From assembly GCA_045538555.1 (NCBI GenBank), contig JAZSRP010000037.1, positions 1 to 20,983 on the forward strand: DNA of 20,983 bases. The letters are read 5' to 3'. Shown in pieces: positions 8,587 to 16,070 of this stretch (position 1 is the first letter of the stretch; every line of letters starts with the position of its first letter). The notes beneath the pieces were generated by a model. That model had not been told where the DNA came from. It worked only from the letters and a program-made list of their open reading frames with translations, and searched no databases. The stretch is from Coliplasma sp045538555. GTDB taxonomy: Bacteria; Bacillota; Clostridia; Oscillospirales; CAG-382. The translations under genes were made by a program, and so were the position numbers.

Positions 8587-9378
8587 TTGAAAATAAAAAT
8601 ATTTTTTGTTTTTTTGCTGGTGTGTATCGTTGTACTGACATCCCAAAGCGTAGCAGCTGTTTCCACAGAGCGTCAGAACTGGTATTTCAAGTCCTCCCGT
8701 GACGGCACTCAGCCCCAGCTGATGGGCAGCACGGAACAGCCGACGCAATATCCGCTGCTTGCCATGGGTCCCAAGGGCGACAAAACGGTCTATCTCACCT
8801 TTGATGCGGGGTATTCCAACGAAAACGTTGAAAAAATACTTGATATCCTGAAAAAGCACAACGCAAAAGGCGCTTTTTTTATACTGCCGGGAATCGTCAA
8901 CAACTCGCCGTCGGTGGTAAAAAGAATGCACGATGAGGGACATCTGATCTGCAATCATTCCTACTCGCACGGCGATATGTCACAGATTGCCGACAAAGAA
9001 TCCTTTTTTGAGGAGTTGGCAAAATGCCATGCACACCTCAAAGAAAAACTGGGTATAGAGATGACACGGTATTTTCGCCCGCCGGAGGGTGCTTTTTCGG
9101 AACAGATGCTTGAGTATTGTGAAGAGACGGGATATATCCCCGTTTTTTGGTCGTTTGCCCACGCCGATTGGGACAATGCACGTCAGCCCACGGCTCAAGC
9201 CACAGAGGAACGCATTCTTTCGTCACTCCATGACGGAATGGTGCTGCTGCTCCACCCCACATCAAAAGCCAATGCCGATGCTCTTGACAGTGTGCTGACG
9301 GAGATCGCCGCCCGCGGGTATGCTTTTGGAACCCTGCCCGAGCTTGCCCAAAAATGCGGGATCGGCAGGGAACGGTAA
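8587..9378 (+). CDS. pdaA: Secreted PdaA-like polysaccharide deacetylase
   Basis: Carbohydrate esterase family 4 enzyme, closest by motif to PdaA, which removes the N-acetyl group from peptidoglycan muramic acid on the way to muramic-delta-lactam in the spore cortex. From the TTG at 8587 it has 263 residues. A hydrophobic signal segment (about 5-18) is followed by a likely cleavage region near VAAVS. The NodB domain starts about residue 67. TFDAGYSN (71-78) carries the catalytic Asp73; the second Asp of the usual TFDDG is Ala here, as PdaA enzymes also differ there (usually Asn). His124 and His128 (NHSYSH) bind the metal, RPPEG follows at about 170, and a C-terminal LLLHPTS supplies the late His. 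Its presence suggests a spore former. It is transcribed away from the NlpC/P60 gene. Confidence 0.85.
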   Translation: MKIKIFFVFLLVCIVVLTSQSVAAVSTERQNWYFKSSRDGTQPQLMGSTEQPTQYPLLAMGPKGDKTVYLTFDAGYSNENVEKILDILKKHNAKGAFFILPGIVNNSPSVVKRMHDEGHLICNHSYSHGDMSQIADKESFFEELAKCHAHLKEKLGIEMTRYFRPPEGAFSEQMLEYCEETGYIPVFWSFAHADWDNARQPTAQATEERILSSLHDGMVLLLHPTSKANADALDSVLTEIAARGYAFGTLPELAQKCGIGRER

Positions 9379-9393
9379 CGAGATAGTTATACA

Positions 9394-9428
9394 GTATATA
9401 TTATATACCTGATGACCCAAAAAATCAA
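9394..9428 (-). promoter_or_regulatory. Leftward promoter over a 15-base palindrome
   Basis: On the minus strand there is TTGATT (9423-9428), a 17-base spacer and a perfect TATAAT (9400-9405). The -10 lies inside GTATATATTATATAC (9394-9408), a perfect odd-length palindrome of 7+1+7 bases. Transcription from here would begin near 9393 and run antisense into the 3' end of the deacetylase gene. The same TTGATTTTT-GGG start is seen in the promoter of the exporter operon (18435-18440). No gene is positioned to use it, so it is an orphan promoter, an operator, or chance in AT-rich sequence. Confidence 0.5.
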
Positions 9429-9438
9429 TGGTGAAGTG

Positions 9439-9625
9439 GTGAAAAGAGCGCCCGCTTTTGAAAAAGTGGGACAAAACTTTTTATTGCCCTTCGGGGCCGG
9501 TGGATGGGTGAAGCTGTGAATGAAAACGGCTTCCCATCCGCAGCAAGGGGTATTCGAAATTTCAAGGAACTTTTTCCGCTATGAATATCAAAAAGACAGC
9601 TTTTATCCCAAAGCTGTCTTTTTTT
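9439..9625 (+). other. Structured non-coding region: candidate sRNA or 3' UTR
   Basis: The 308-base gap between the deacetylase and the HI0933-family gene has no plausible gene. On the plus strand it holds a GTGAAAAGAGCGCC motif (9439-9452). A hairpin follows at 9451-9470 (eight pairs, TGAA loop), then a four-pair GCCC/GGGC hairpin capped by a UUCG tetraloop (9486-9497). A longer stem (9502-9508 with 9533-9539, then 9511-9517 with 9526-9532 after a two-base bulge) has an eight-base loop. A strong terminator follows at 9591-9625. This looks like a folded RNA or long 3' UTR read with the deacetylase. I do not recognise it as a known RNA family. Confidence 0.4.
9591..9625. terminator. Intrinsic terminator downstream of the deacetylase
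   Basis: A perfect 13-base stem (9591-9603 with 9610-9622) around TATCCC is followed by a run of T. It lies 212 bases after the deacetylase stop, so a transcript ending here carries the structured region. The A-run on the left side means it could also work leftward. Confidence 0.85.
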
Positions 9626-9662
9626 CTCAAACTACTTTCAAAAGTGGGTAAAAACACAAACA

Positions 9663-9687
9663 AAAAGAGCCAAAAATCGGCTCTTTT
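9663..9687 (-). terminator. Intrinsic terminator touching the HI0933-family stop codon
   Basis: On the minus strand AAAAGAGCC pairs with GGCTCTTTT over a seven-base loop, followed by a T-rich tail. The stem begins at the last base of the stop codon (9687-9689), so the gene and its terminator overlap by one base. It ends the long leftward operon that starts near 18400. Confidence 0.8.
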
Positions 9688-10928
9688 CACTTCCTCACCA
9701 CAGCTTGGCCGGCAAGATATGCGGTAGAAAATGCAATCTGCAGATTAAAACCGCCCGTGTATGCGTCAACGTCAATGATCTCGCCTGCAAAATACAGACC
9801 CGAAACGAGGCGTGATTCCATGGTTTTTGGGTTTATTTCACGGCAGTCCACGCCGCCGGAGGTGATGATGGCCTCGCTGATGGGGCGGGTGCCCGTCACG
9901 GTGACGGGAATGGATTTCATCAGATCGGCAATTGCAGAGCGCTGTTCTTTTTTCAGCGAGTTGAGACGGGTCTCGGGGGGGATTCCCGTCATTTTTACAA
10001 ACGGGTCGATGAGTTTTTGGGGCAGAAGTGCAGAAAATCCGTTTTTCAGCTCCTTGTTGATGTTTTCCGAAAAATCTCTCAACAGCCGTTTGTCCAGTGT
10101 TTCCTTGTCCAGTGCGGGCTTGAGGTCGATCTTGAGGGTGTACGGAAAATCATTCCGCAGGTATGCGGAGCCCGACAGTATCACGGGGCCGGTCAGCCCA
10201 AAGTGGGTAAACATCATTTCGCCCTGCTCGGAATATACTTTTTTTCCGTTTTTGTCAAAAAAACACAGTCCCACGTTTTTCAGCGACAGCCCCATGCAGT
10301 CTCTGCAGAGCCGGTCGGGAGAAACCAGCGGAACAAGGGAGGGACGGATGGGAGCGATGGTGTGTCCCAGCTTTTCTGCCAGCAAAAAACCGTTTCCGTC
10401 GGAACCGGTGCGGGGGTATGATGCGCCGCCGCAGGCAAGCAGCACCGAGGAGGAAAAAACCGTTTTTCCGTTGCAGACTGCACCGGTGACGGCACCGTTG
10501 TCTGTCAGCACCTCGGTGATCTTTCCTCTCGAAAACACAACTCCCGCACTTTTGCAAGCGTTGATCAGAGCTGCGGTAACGTCGTGGGCACGGTCGCTGA
10601 CGGGAAAAATTCTTTTTCCCCGCTCCAGCTTTGTGCCGACGCCGAGAGATTCAAAAAACGACACCGTTTCCTCCGGGGGAAACGCTGACAGGGCGGCAAA
10701 CAAAAACCGAGGGTTTCTCGGCACGTTTGCCAAAAATTCGTCTCTGTCGCAAAGATTGGTGATGTTGCACCTGCCTTTGCCCGTTATATCCAGTTTTTTT
10801 CCGCATCGGTCTTCTTTTTCAAAAAGAATCACCTTTGCGCCGTTGGCGGCGGCATTGTAGGCGGCAAAAAGCCCTGCGGGCCCGCCGCCTGCCACCAAAA
10901 GATCAAAAATCTTTGTCATACACGTCAT
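9687..10928 (-). CDS. HI0933/YhiN-family NAD(P)/FAD-dependent oxidoreductase
   Basis: A flavoprotein of the HI0933 (YhiN) family, whose physiological substrate is not known. A dinucleotide-binding motif lies at the N-terminus (VAGGGPAG, about residues 12-19 from the start used here), followed by the family hallmark GKKLDITGKGRCNITN, and the C-terminal FAD contact region YTGGFNLQIAFSTA. Length 413 residues, normal for the family. Starts at 10928 and 10919 are both possible: GGGA lies five bases before the ATG at 10928, while homology begins nearer 10919. Either start overlaps the end of the rpiR-type gene (10903), so the two are translationally coupled. It is last in the operon. Confidence 0.9.
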   Translation of the reverse strand: MTCMTKIFDLLVAGGGPAGLFAAYNAAANGAKVILFEKEDRCGKKLDITGKGRCNITNLCDRDEFLANVPRNPRFLFAALSAFPPEETVSFFESLGVGTKLERGKRIFPVSDRAHDVTAALINACKSAGVVFSRGKITEVLTDNGAVTGAVCNGKTVFSSSVLLACGGASYPRTGSDGNGFLLAEKLGHTIAPIRPSLVPLVSPDRLCRDCMGLSLKNVGLCFFDKNGKKVYSEQGEMMFTHFGLTGPVILSGSAYLRNDFPYTLKIDLKPALDKETLDKRLLRDFSENINKELKNGFSALLPQKLIDPFVKMTGIPPETRLNSLKKEQRSAIADLMKSIPVTVTGTRPISEAIITSGGVDCREINPKTMESRLVSGLYFAGEIIDVDAYTGGFNLQIAFSTAYLAGQAVVRK

Positions 10929-11766
10929 TTTCGTCCCATATGCGCTCCAGTATTCCAAACCGTGAGCTTGTTCTCACGGGATCACGCTTTCCGATCTCTA
11001 CGATCAAAGCGTTGAGCAGTGCCATGGGTGCCACCAAAGAGTCCACAAACAGATCGCTCTCGTTGTTGGCATACAGTGCCACGTCGGAGATCTCTGCCAG
11101 CGGACTGTGAATGCTATCGGTAATGCTCAGCACCGTGGCTCCCTGACGCTTTGCAAAGGAGAGCACGTCAACCGTGAGGCGGGAATAACGCGGGAAAGAG
11201 ATGCCCACCACCACGTCACCCTTTTTCACCTTGAAAAGCTGGTCGTACGCCTCACTTCCGATAACGGTGTGAACCACATGAACCTTGTCAAAGAGCACCG
11301 ACAGATAAAAATTAAAAAATATTGCCAGACTTGCGCTGGATCTTGCGCCCACCAGATAGATGCTGTCTGCTTTTGTGATTGCGTCCACAAATGCGTCAAA
11401 ATCTGCTTTTTTTGTACCCAAAAGAGTCTTTTTTATGCAATCTATGTCCTGATTGAAAGAGTAGGACAGCCCGTTGTCTCCGCTGTGAGAAAGTGACATT
11501 TCCATCCTCTGGACGGAGGTGAGCTTGCTTCGGGCAGCGTATCGGAGAGCCGACTGAAGCTCGGGATAACCTTCGAATCCCAGCTCCACTGCGTATCTGA
11601 CAATGGTGGACTCTGATACGCCCACTGTCTCGGACAGCTTGGCGGCGGTCATATATGATGCCTCGGCATAATGCTCCAAAAGGTATTCTCCGATCTTTTT
11701 TTGACCTTTTGAGCATCGCGTCAGGCGGTTGCTGATCTTTTCCAGCAGAGTCTGCTTGTTTTCCAA
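10903..11766 (-). CDS. MurR/RpiR-family transcriptional regulator
   Basis: A 287-residue sugar-phosphate-responsive regulator with an N-terminal RpiR helix-turn-helix (about 38-66, AAKLSETVGVSESTIVRY) and a C-terminal SIS domain (about 125-260, with GARSS at 140-144 and SFPRYS at 190-195). The start is TTG at 11766, eight bases after AAGGTGA (11775-11781). Reading the frame upstream to 11994 would only add an arginine/serine-rich stretch that overlaps glyS and matches nothing in the family. The length from the TTG is typical. It follows glyS by 37 bases. The effector and target genes cannot be read from the sequence; a usual SIS-linked sugar gene is not next to it. Confidence 0.9.
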   Translation of the reverse strand: MENKQTLLEKISNRLTRCSKGQKKIGEYLLEHYAEASYMTAAKLSETVGVSESTIVRYAVELGFEGYPELQSALRYAARSKLTSVQRMEMSLSHSGDNGLSYSFNQDIDCIKKTLLGTKKADFDAFVDAITKADSIYLVGARSSASLAIFFNFYLSVLFDKVHVVHTVIGSEAYDQLFKVKKGDVVVGISFPRYSRLTVDVLSFAKRQGATVLSITDSIHSPLAEISDVALYANNESDLFVDSLVAPMALLNALIVEIGKRDPVRTSSRFGILERIWDENDVYDKDF

Positions 11767-11774
11767 GGCAAAAA

Positions 11775-11781
11775 TCACCTT
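11775..11781 (-). promoter_or_regulatory. Ribosome binding site deciding the RpiR-type start
   Basis: AAGGTGA on the minus strand sits eight bases before the TTG at 11766 and defines the start at the beginning of the RpiR-family homology. Confidence 0.6.
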
Positions 11782-11803
11782 TCTGTTTTTTTCAAAAGGG
11801 AGA

Positions 11804-13210
11804 TCAGAACTCCAGCTTGCTCTCGATGTAGGCCTTGACCTCGGAGATGGGGAGACGGATCTGCTCCATGGTGTCTCTGTCTCTGACGGTAACACAGCCG
11901 TCGGTCTCGCTGTCAAAGTCATAGGTAATGCAGAAAGGAGTGCCGATCTCATCCTCACGGCGGTATCTCTTTCCGATGGAGCCCGCCTCGTCATAGTCTA
12001 CCATAAAGCTCTTTGAAAGCTCTTTTACCAGCTCCTGTGCAGGTGCGGAGAGCTTTTTGGACAGCGGGAGAACTGCGGCTTTGAAAGGAGCCAGAGCAGG
12101 GTGGAAATGAAGCACGGTTCTTACGTCGCTGTTGCCGTCCTTGCCGATATCCTCCTCATCGTATGCATCGCAGAGGAAAGCCAAAACGGATCTTTCCACA
12201 CCCAGCGAGGGCTCGATAACGTAGGGAATATATCTCTCGTTGGCTTCCTGGTCAAAATAAGTCAGATCGCTGCCGGAGGTGTTTTGATGCTGAGTCAAGT
12301 CATAGTCGGTTCTGTCCGCAACGCCCCACAGCTCGCCCCAGCCAAAGGGGAACAGAAACTCAAAATCGGTGGTTGCTTTGGAATAGAAGCAGAGTTCGTC
12401 GGGATCGTGATCTCTCAGGCGGAGATTTTCTTCCTTCAGACCCAGAGCCAACAGCCAGTCACGGCAAAATCCTCTCCAGTACTCAAACCACTCCAGATCG
12501 GTGCCGGGCTTGCAGAAAAATTCCAGCTCCATCTGCTCAAACTCACGGACACGGAAAATAAAGTTGCCCGGAGTGATCTCGTTTCGGAAAGATTTTCCGA
12601 TCTGACCGATACCAAAGGGAAGCTTTTTGCGAGAAGTACGCTGAACGTTGGCAAAGTTTACAAAAATTCCCTGCGCGGTCTCGGGACGGAGATAAACTGT
12701 GTTTTTTGCATCCTCGGTGACACCCTGAAACGTCTTGAACATCAGGTTGAACTGACGGATGTCCGTAAAATTGTGTTTTCCGCAGGTGGGGCAATTTATG
12801 TTCTTTTCTTCAACAAAATCCTTCATTTCCTGCTGTGACCAAGCGTCGATGGGGCGGTCCAGCACAAAATCGTTTTCTGCAGCCCAGTCCTCGATGAGCT
12901 TGTCGGCACGAAATCTCTCTTTGCACTCTCTGCAGTCCATGAGAGGGTCGGAAAATCCGCCCAGATGGCCGGATGCGACCCATGTCTGGGGGTTCATGAG
13001 AATGGCGGCGTCAAGACCTACGTTGTAGGGGTTTTCCTGCACAAACTTTTTCCACCAGGCACGCTTGATGTTGTTTTTCAGCTCTGCGCCCAGGGGGCCG
13101 TAGTCCCATGTGTTTGCCAGTCCGCCGTAGATCTCGCTTCCTGCAAATATGAAACCTCTGCCTTTGCAAAGAGCAACGATCTTTTCCATTGTTTTGTCGG
13201 TGTTTTTCAT
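11804..13210 (-). CDS. glyS: Glycyl-tRNA synthetase, single-chain alpha2 type
   Basis: Charges tRNA-Gly. The 468-residue protein is the dimeric class II form related to archaeal and eukaryotic GlyRS (often called GlyQS), not the alpha2-beta2 form. The N-terminal GSEIYGGLANTWDYGP segment (24-39), RPETAQG (175-181), motif 2 FRNEI (208-212) and a late SLGVERS (motif 3) are all present. Two CxxC pairs (Cys93/96 and Cys140/143) form a zinc ribbon in the insertion. The C-terminal anticodon-binding domain is complete. ATG at 13210 with GGAAGGA about six bases upstream. It lies only 29 bases after the exporter stop, with no room for a T-box, so it appears to be transcribed with the exporter genes or from a promoter inside them. 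Confidence 0.96.
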   Translation of the reverse strand: MKNTDKTMEKIVALCKGRGFIFAGSEIYGGLANTWDYGPLGAELKNNIKRAWWKKFVQENPYNVGLDAAILMNPQTWVASGHLGGFSDPLMDCRECKERFRADKLIEDWAAENDFVLDRPIDAWSQQEMKDFVEEKNINCPTCGKHNFTDIRQFNLMFKTFQGVTEDAKNTVYLRPETAQGIFVNFANVQRTSRKKLPFGIGQIGKSFRNEITPGNFIFRVREFEQMELEFFCKPGTDLEWFEYWRGFCRDWLLALGLKEENLRLRDHDPDELCFYSKATTDFEFLFPFGWGELWGVADRTDYDLTQHQNTSGSDLTYFDQEANERYIPYVIEPSLGVERSVLAFLCDAYDEEDIGKDGNSDVRTVLHFHPALAPFKAAVLPLSKKLSAPAQELVKELSKSFMVDYDEAGSIGKRYRREDEIGTPFCITYDFDSETDGCVTVRDRDTMEQIRLPISEVKAYIESKLEF

Positions 13211-13239
13211 AAAAAATCCTTCCTGTATATGAGAAATAA

Positions 13240-15462
13240 TTATTTTTTCATTTTGTTGACCTGCCGCTGTGCCATTACCAGACGGAAATATCTTCCGCCG
13301 TTTTTCATCAGCTCGGTGTGGGTGCCCAGCTCCTCTATCCTGCCTTTTTCAAACACCGCGATTTTTGTGGCGTTTCGCAGGGTGGACAGGCGGTGGGCGA
13401 TGGCAACGGTGGTGCGTCCGCTTGACAGCAGGGCAATGGCGTCCTGTATCTGCTTTTCGGTCTCGGTATCCAGAGAGCTGGTTGCCTCGTCAAGTATCAA
13501 AAGCTCGGGATCCCGCAAGATCGCTCTTGCAATGGCGATCCTCTGCCGCTCGCCTCCCGAAAGTGTACTGCCTCTGTCCCCAACGTATGTATTGTAGCCG
13601 TCGGGCTGCTTCATGATAAACTCATGGGCATTGGCAAGCTTTGCCGCACGTATGACTTCCTCACGTGTGGCGTTTGGCTTTGCGTAGGCAATGTTGCCGT
13701 AGATGGTTCCGTGGAACAAAAACGTTTCCTGCAAAACCACGCCGATGCGGGATCGGTATTGGTTTTGGGGTATAGTGCGAACGTCCTGACCGTCGATAAG
13801 AAGTTGTCCCTCCGACAGGTCGTACAACCTCAGTATCAGGTTTGCCGCAGTTGTCTTGCCCACACCGCTTCTGCCCACAAGCCCCACCATCTCGCCTTTT
13901 TTGATGGAAAGGTTGATGTTTTTCAGCACGTATTCGGCGTCGGCGTACCCAAAATATGCGTTTTTGAATTCTATGCTTCCCAGAGGAGTGTTTTTTTCCT
14001 CCCTGCCGTCAGCCATCTCACTTTTTTCGTCAAGAAGCTCAACCACCTTTGAAAGGGAGGTCACTGCACGGGCGATACGTCTGGGCATATTTGCCATCCA
14101 GCGGATGGGCTCGTAGATTGCCCCTACGTAGGAAACAAACTGCATCAGATCTCCCAGCCCAAAATTGGATATTCCCGAGGAAATAAAGGAGGGCCGGCCG
14201 ATGATCTCGCATCCCAAAAAATACAGCACTGCATACTCACCGATGCCCAAAAGAAAGGTGGCAAAGGGAATCATCAGGTTCCAGGTCAGCTCGTTTTTCT
14301 TTGATATCTTTGCGATTCTCAGAGCTGCTTTGTCAAACCGGGACATCTCCCGTTTTTCGGTTCCGTAGGTCTTGACCACCCGCATTCCCGAAAAAACGTC
14401 ATGCATGAGAGTGCCTGCGTCGCTCTCCACGTTCCACTGCCTGTGATAGAGACGGCGTGTAAATCCGTGAAGCGCCTTGAACATGAGCAAAAGCAGGGGG
14501 ACGGGAATAAGAATCAGGAGAGTCAGTTTCCAGTTGAGTATAAAAAGCATCACCGCAACGGAAACCAGAATCAACCCCTGCTGAATAATGTCCGGCACCA
14601 GCCAGGCAATAAATTCACGCAGCTCGTTGGTATCACCGGAAACACGGTTTATCAGCTCTCCTGAGGAGCGTCTGGAAAGCCCCGTCAGGGATAGCTGCTG
14701 AATCTTTTTGTATACTTCTTCACGGAGAGTAACAATAATCCCTCGTGACGCTTTTGCCACCAGCAGACGCCTGCCCATCATAAACAGCGCGTTTGCCAGT
14801 CCGCATAGGGCAAGCGCCCCCACCAGCCAGAAAAATCCCGATTTGTCGGCAGGGACAGGGTGCGCGTCGATATAATCGTTGATGAGAAGCTTGTTGATAA
14901 CGGGAATGACAAGATTGACAGCTGAGATAAGTATCAGCATCAGCGCCGTACCCAGCAGCGCGCCCATGTGGGGCTTTGCGTAGGGGATCAGCCGTGCAAA
15001 AAGCCGAGTGCTGTCAGAGCAGTGCATGCAGGATGAACGCCCTTTTTCAAAGGGTCTGCCGCATTTTTTGCAGCAAGGAACGGCGGGAGGATCGATATAT
15101 CGGCCCTCACGCATTGCCTCAATGTACCTTGCGGCTCCGCGGAAATAAGCCGACAGCCGCATATCACCTCCGCAGAGGCGGACATCCTCGCCGTCCAGCT
15201 TGGATTCCAGCGCAACACAGCCCCAGAGGGAAACAAATTTTACTTCCTCCAGCCGGTCAAGCTCTATGACCCGCGCCATTTGTCCGTTTTCCCAAAAAAA
15301 CAGCTTTCGGTCAAACACGGACACGGCGCCAAGGGTATTTTTTCCGTCAAAGGAAAGGTCGTACCCAAAAGTAAACGCCTTTCCGTCTCCCACGTGGCTT
15401 TTTGCCTCGTCGCAAACTGCGGTGATGGCAGAAAGCTCGGGTCGGAAAATAGATGTTTCCAT
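13240..15462 (-). CDS. Zinc-ribbon ABC exporter subunit (DUF1854-associated), second
   Basis: A 740-residue ABC half-transporter. The first 128 residues are a beta-rich, PH-like cytosolic domain of unknown function. A four-Cys ribbon follows (CKKC 131-134, CMHC 145-148). The type-1 exporter membrane domain (about 165-450) and the nucleotide-binding domain come next: Walker A GRSGVGKT 530-537, signature LSGGE 634-638, Walker B with Asp658-Glu659, switch His690. All catalytic residues are intact. ATG at 15462, with AAAGGA about eight bases upstream and 26 bases after the DUF1854 stop. The twin gene upstream has the same extra N-terminal architecture, so the two probably form a heterodimer. The cargo is unknown; my family assignment rests on architecture and the DUF1854 neighbour. 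Confidence 0.9.
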   Translation of the reverse strand: METSIFRPELSAITAVCDEAKSHVGDGKAFTFGYDLSFDGKNTLGAVSVFDRKLFFWENGQMARVIELDRLEEVKFVSLWGCVALESKLDGEDVRLCGGDMRLSAYFRGAARYIEAMREGRYIDPPAVPCCKKCGRPFEKGRSSCMHCSDSTRLFARLIPYAKPHMGALLGTALMLILISAVNLVIPVINKLLINDYIDAHPVPADKSGFFWLVGALALCGLANALFMMGRRLLVAKASRGIIVTLREEVYKKIQQLSLTGLSRRSSGELINRVSGDTNELREFIAWLVPDIIQQGLILVSVAVMLFILNWKLTLLILIPVPLLLLMFKALHGFTRRLYHRQWNVESDAGTLMHDVFSGMRVVKTYGTEKREMSRFDKAALRIAKISKKNELTWNLMIPFATFLLGIGEYAVLYFLGCEIIGRPSFISSGISNFGLGDLMQFVSYVGAIYEPIRWMANMPRRIARAVTSLSKVVELLDEKSEMADGREEKNTPLGSIEFKNAYFGYADAEYVLKNINLSIKKGEMVGLVGRSGVGKTTAANLILRLYDLSEGQLLIDGQDVRTIPQNQYRSRIGVVLQETFLFHGTIYGNIAYAKPNATREEVIRAAKLANAHEFIMKQPDGYNTYVGDRGSTLSGGERQRIAIARAILRDPELLILDEATSSLDTETEKQIQDAIALLSSGRTTVAIAHRLSTLRNATKIAVFEKGRIEELGTHTELMKNGGRYFRLVMAQRQVNKMKK

Positions 15463-15488
15463 TCAAAAAATCCTTTTGACAGCTTGTG

Positions 15489-16052
15489 TCAGATATAAAG
15501 CTCGATTCTTTTGTAGCTCTTGCGGTCAAGAGCCATATAGTCGTCGATGCGGTAGCGGTTTCCGTCAACGTCGGTGACGATGAGAAGCCCGCCTCCCACT
15601 CTTGCGATGTTTCGGTAGGTGTCATGTACGGAAAAACTCATTTTTCCGTAATCGGTGTCAACCTCCCAGTAGGAATAGCCCAGCTTTTCTTTCAGGGAGT
15701 TTATTTTTTTGATGACGGGGCAGAGGTATTTTCGGTTCAGCTCCCCCCGGATGATCTCCTGCGCGGAATCGTCAAAATCCGCCAAGCTTCGGATGAGACC
15801 GTGTTCGTGTCCGTCGGCATCAAGCACAGATATGTACTCGTCGGGAGTCTCAAAGGGAAAGGCACGGTGAAACCACACCCGTCCCAGATCCTGCTTGACG
15901 GGAGTATCGTCGTGTGCGGCCTCAAGGTCGTCGCTTCGTTTGGGAATCACCGCTTCCATTGCGGGAAACCCGTTTTTTGTGAGATAAAACCTTGCGTTGT
16001 CCGGTGTGAGCCAGGTCATTTTTGCAAGATCCAAAAAACTGCTTTGCTCCAA
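15489..16052 (-). CDS. DUF1854 family protein
   Basis: A 187-residue soluble protein of the DUF1854 family, function unknown. Recognisable features are the RAFPFETPDEYISVLDADG block (about 63-81), the RGELNRKYLCPVI segment (102-114), a W-x-V-x-TDYG strand (129-136) and the C-terminal DVDGNRYRIDD (161-171). There is no signal peptide or membrane helix, so it is probably cytosolic and may bind the exporter. The start is TTG at 16052, nine bases after a perfect AGGAGG (16062-16067); the GTG at 16058 would be only three bases from it. It sits between two ABC exporter halves, four bases (to its RBS) after the first. From memory the family is annotated as cyanophycin-associated in some Proteobacteria; no cyanophycin gene is seen here. 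Confidence 0.85.
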   Translation of the reverse strand: MEQSSFLDLAKMTWLTPDNARFYLTKNGFPAMEAVIPKRSDDLEAAHDDTPVKQDLGRVWFHRAFPFETPDEYISVLDADGHEHGLIRSLADFDDSAQEIIRGELNRKYLCPVIKKINSLKEKLGYSYWEVDTDYGKMSFSVHDTYRNIARVGGGLLIVTDVDGNRYRIDDYMALDRKSYKRIELYI

Positions 16053-16061
16053 AACCACGTT

Positions 16062-16067
16062 CCTCCT
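16062..16067 (-). promoter_or_regulatory. Ribosome binding site deciding the DUF1854 start
   Basis: AGGAGG on the minus strand, immediately upstream of two candidate starts. The nine-base spacing fits the TTG at 16052; the GTG at 16058 would have only three bases. Confidence 0.7.
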
Positions 16068-16070
16068 ATC

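Noticed and set aside
9502..9539. The long hairpin as part of a tRNA, SRP RNA or 6S RNA
   Set aside because: There is no cloverleaf or T-loop, none of the conserved SRP apical loop sequence, and no 6S-like long rod with a central bubble.
9757..10860. A long open frame (367 codons) on the plus strand
   Set aside because: It lies fully antisense to the HI0933-family gene, has a serine/proline-rich composition without domain features, and is a shadow of codon bias on the other strand.
11767..11994. An N-terminal extension of the RpiR-type regulator into glyS
   Set aside because: The added 76 residues are arginine/serine/proline-rich, overlap the glyS 3' end in another frame and precede the ribosome binding site at 11775-11781.
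13211..13239. A T-box riboswitch in front of glyS
   Set aside because: Only 29 bases separate the genes, far too short for a T-box, and no T-box sequence is visible.
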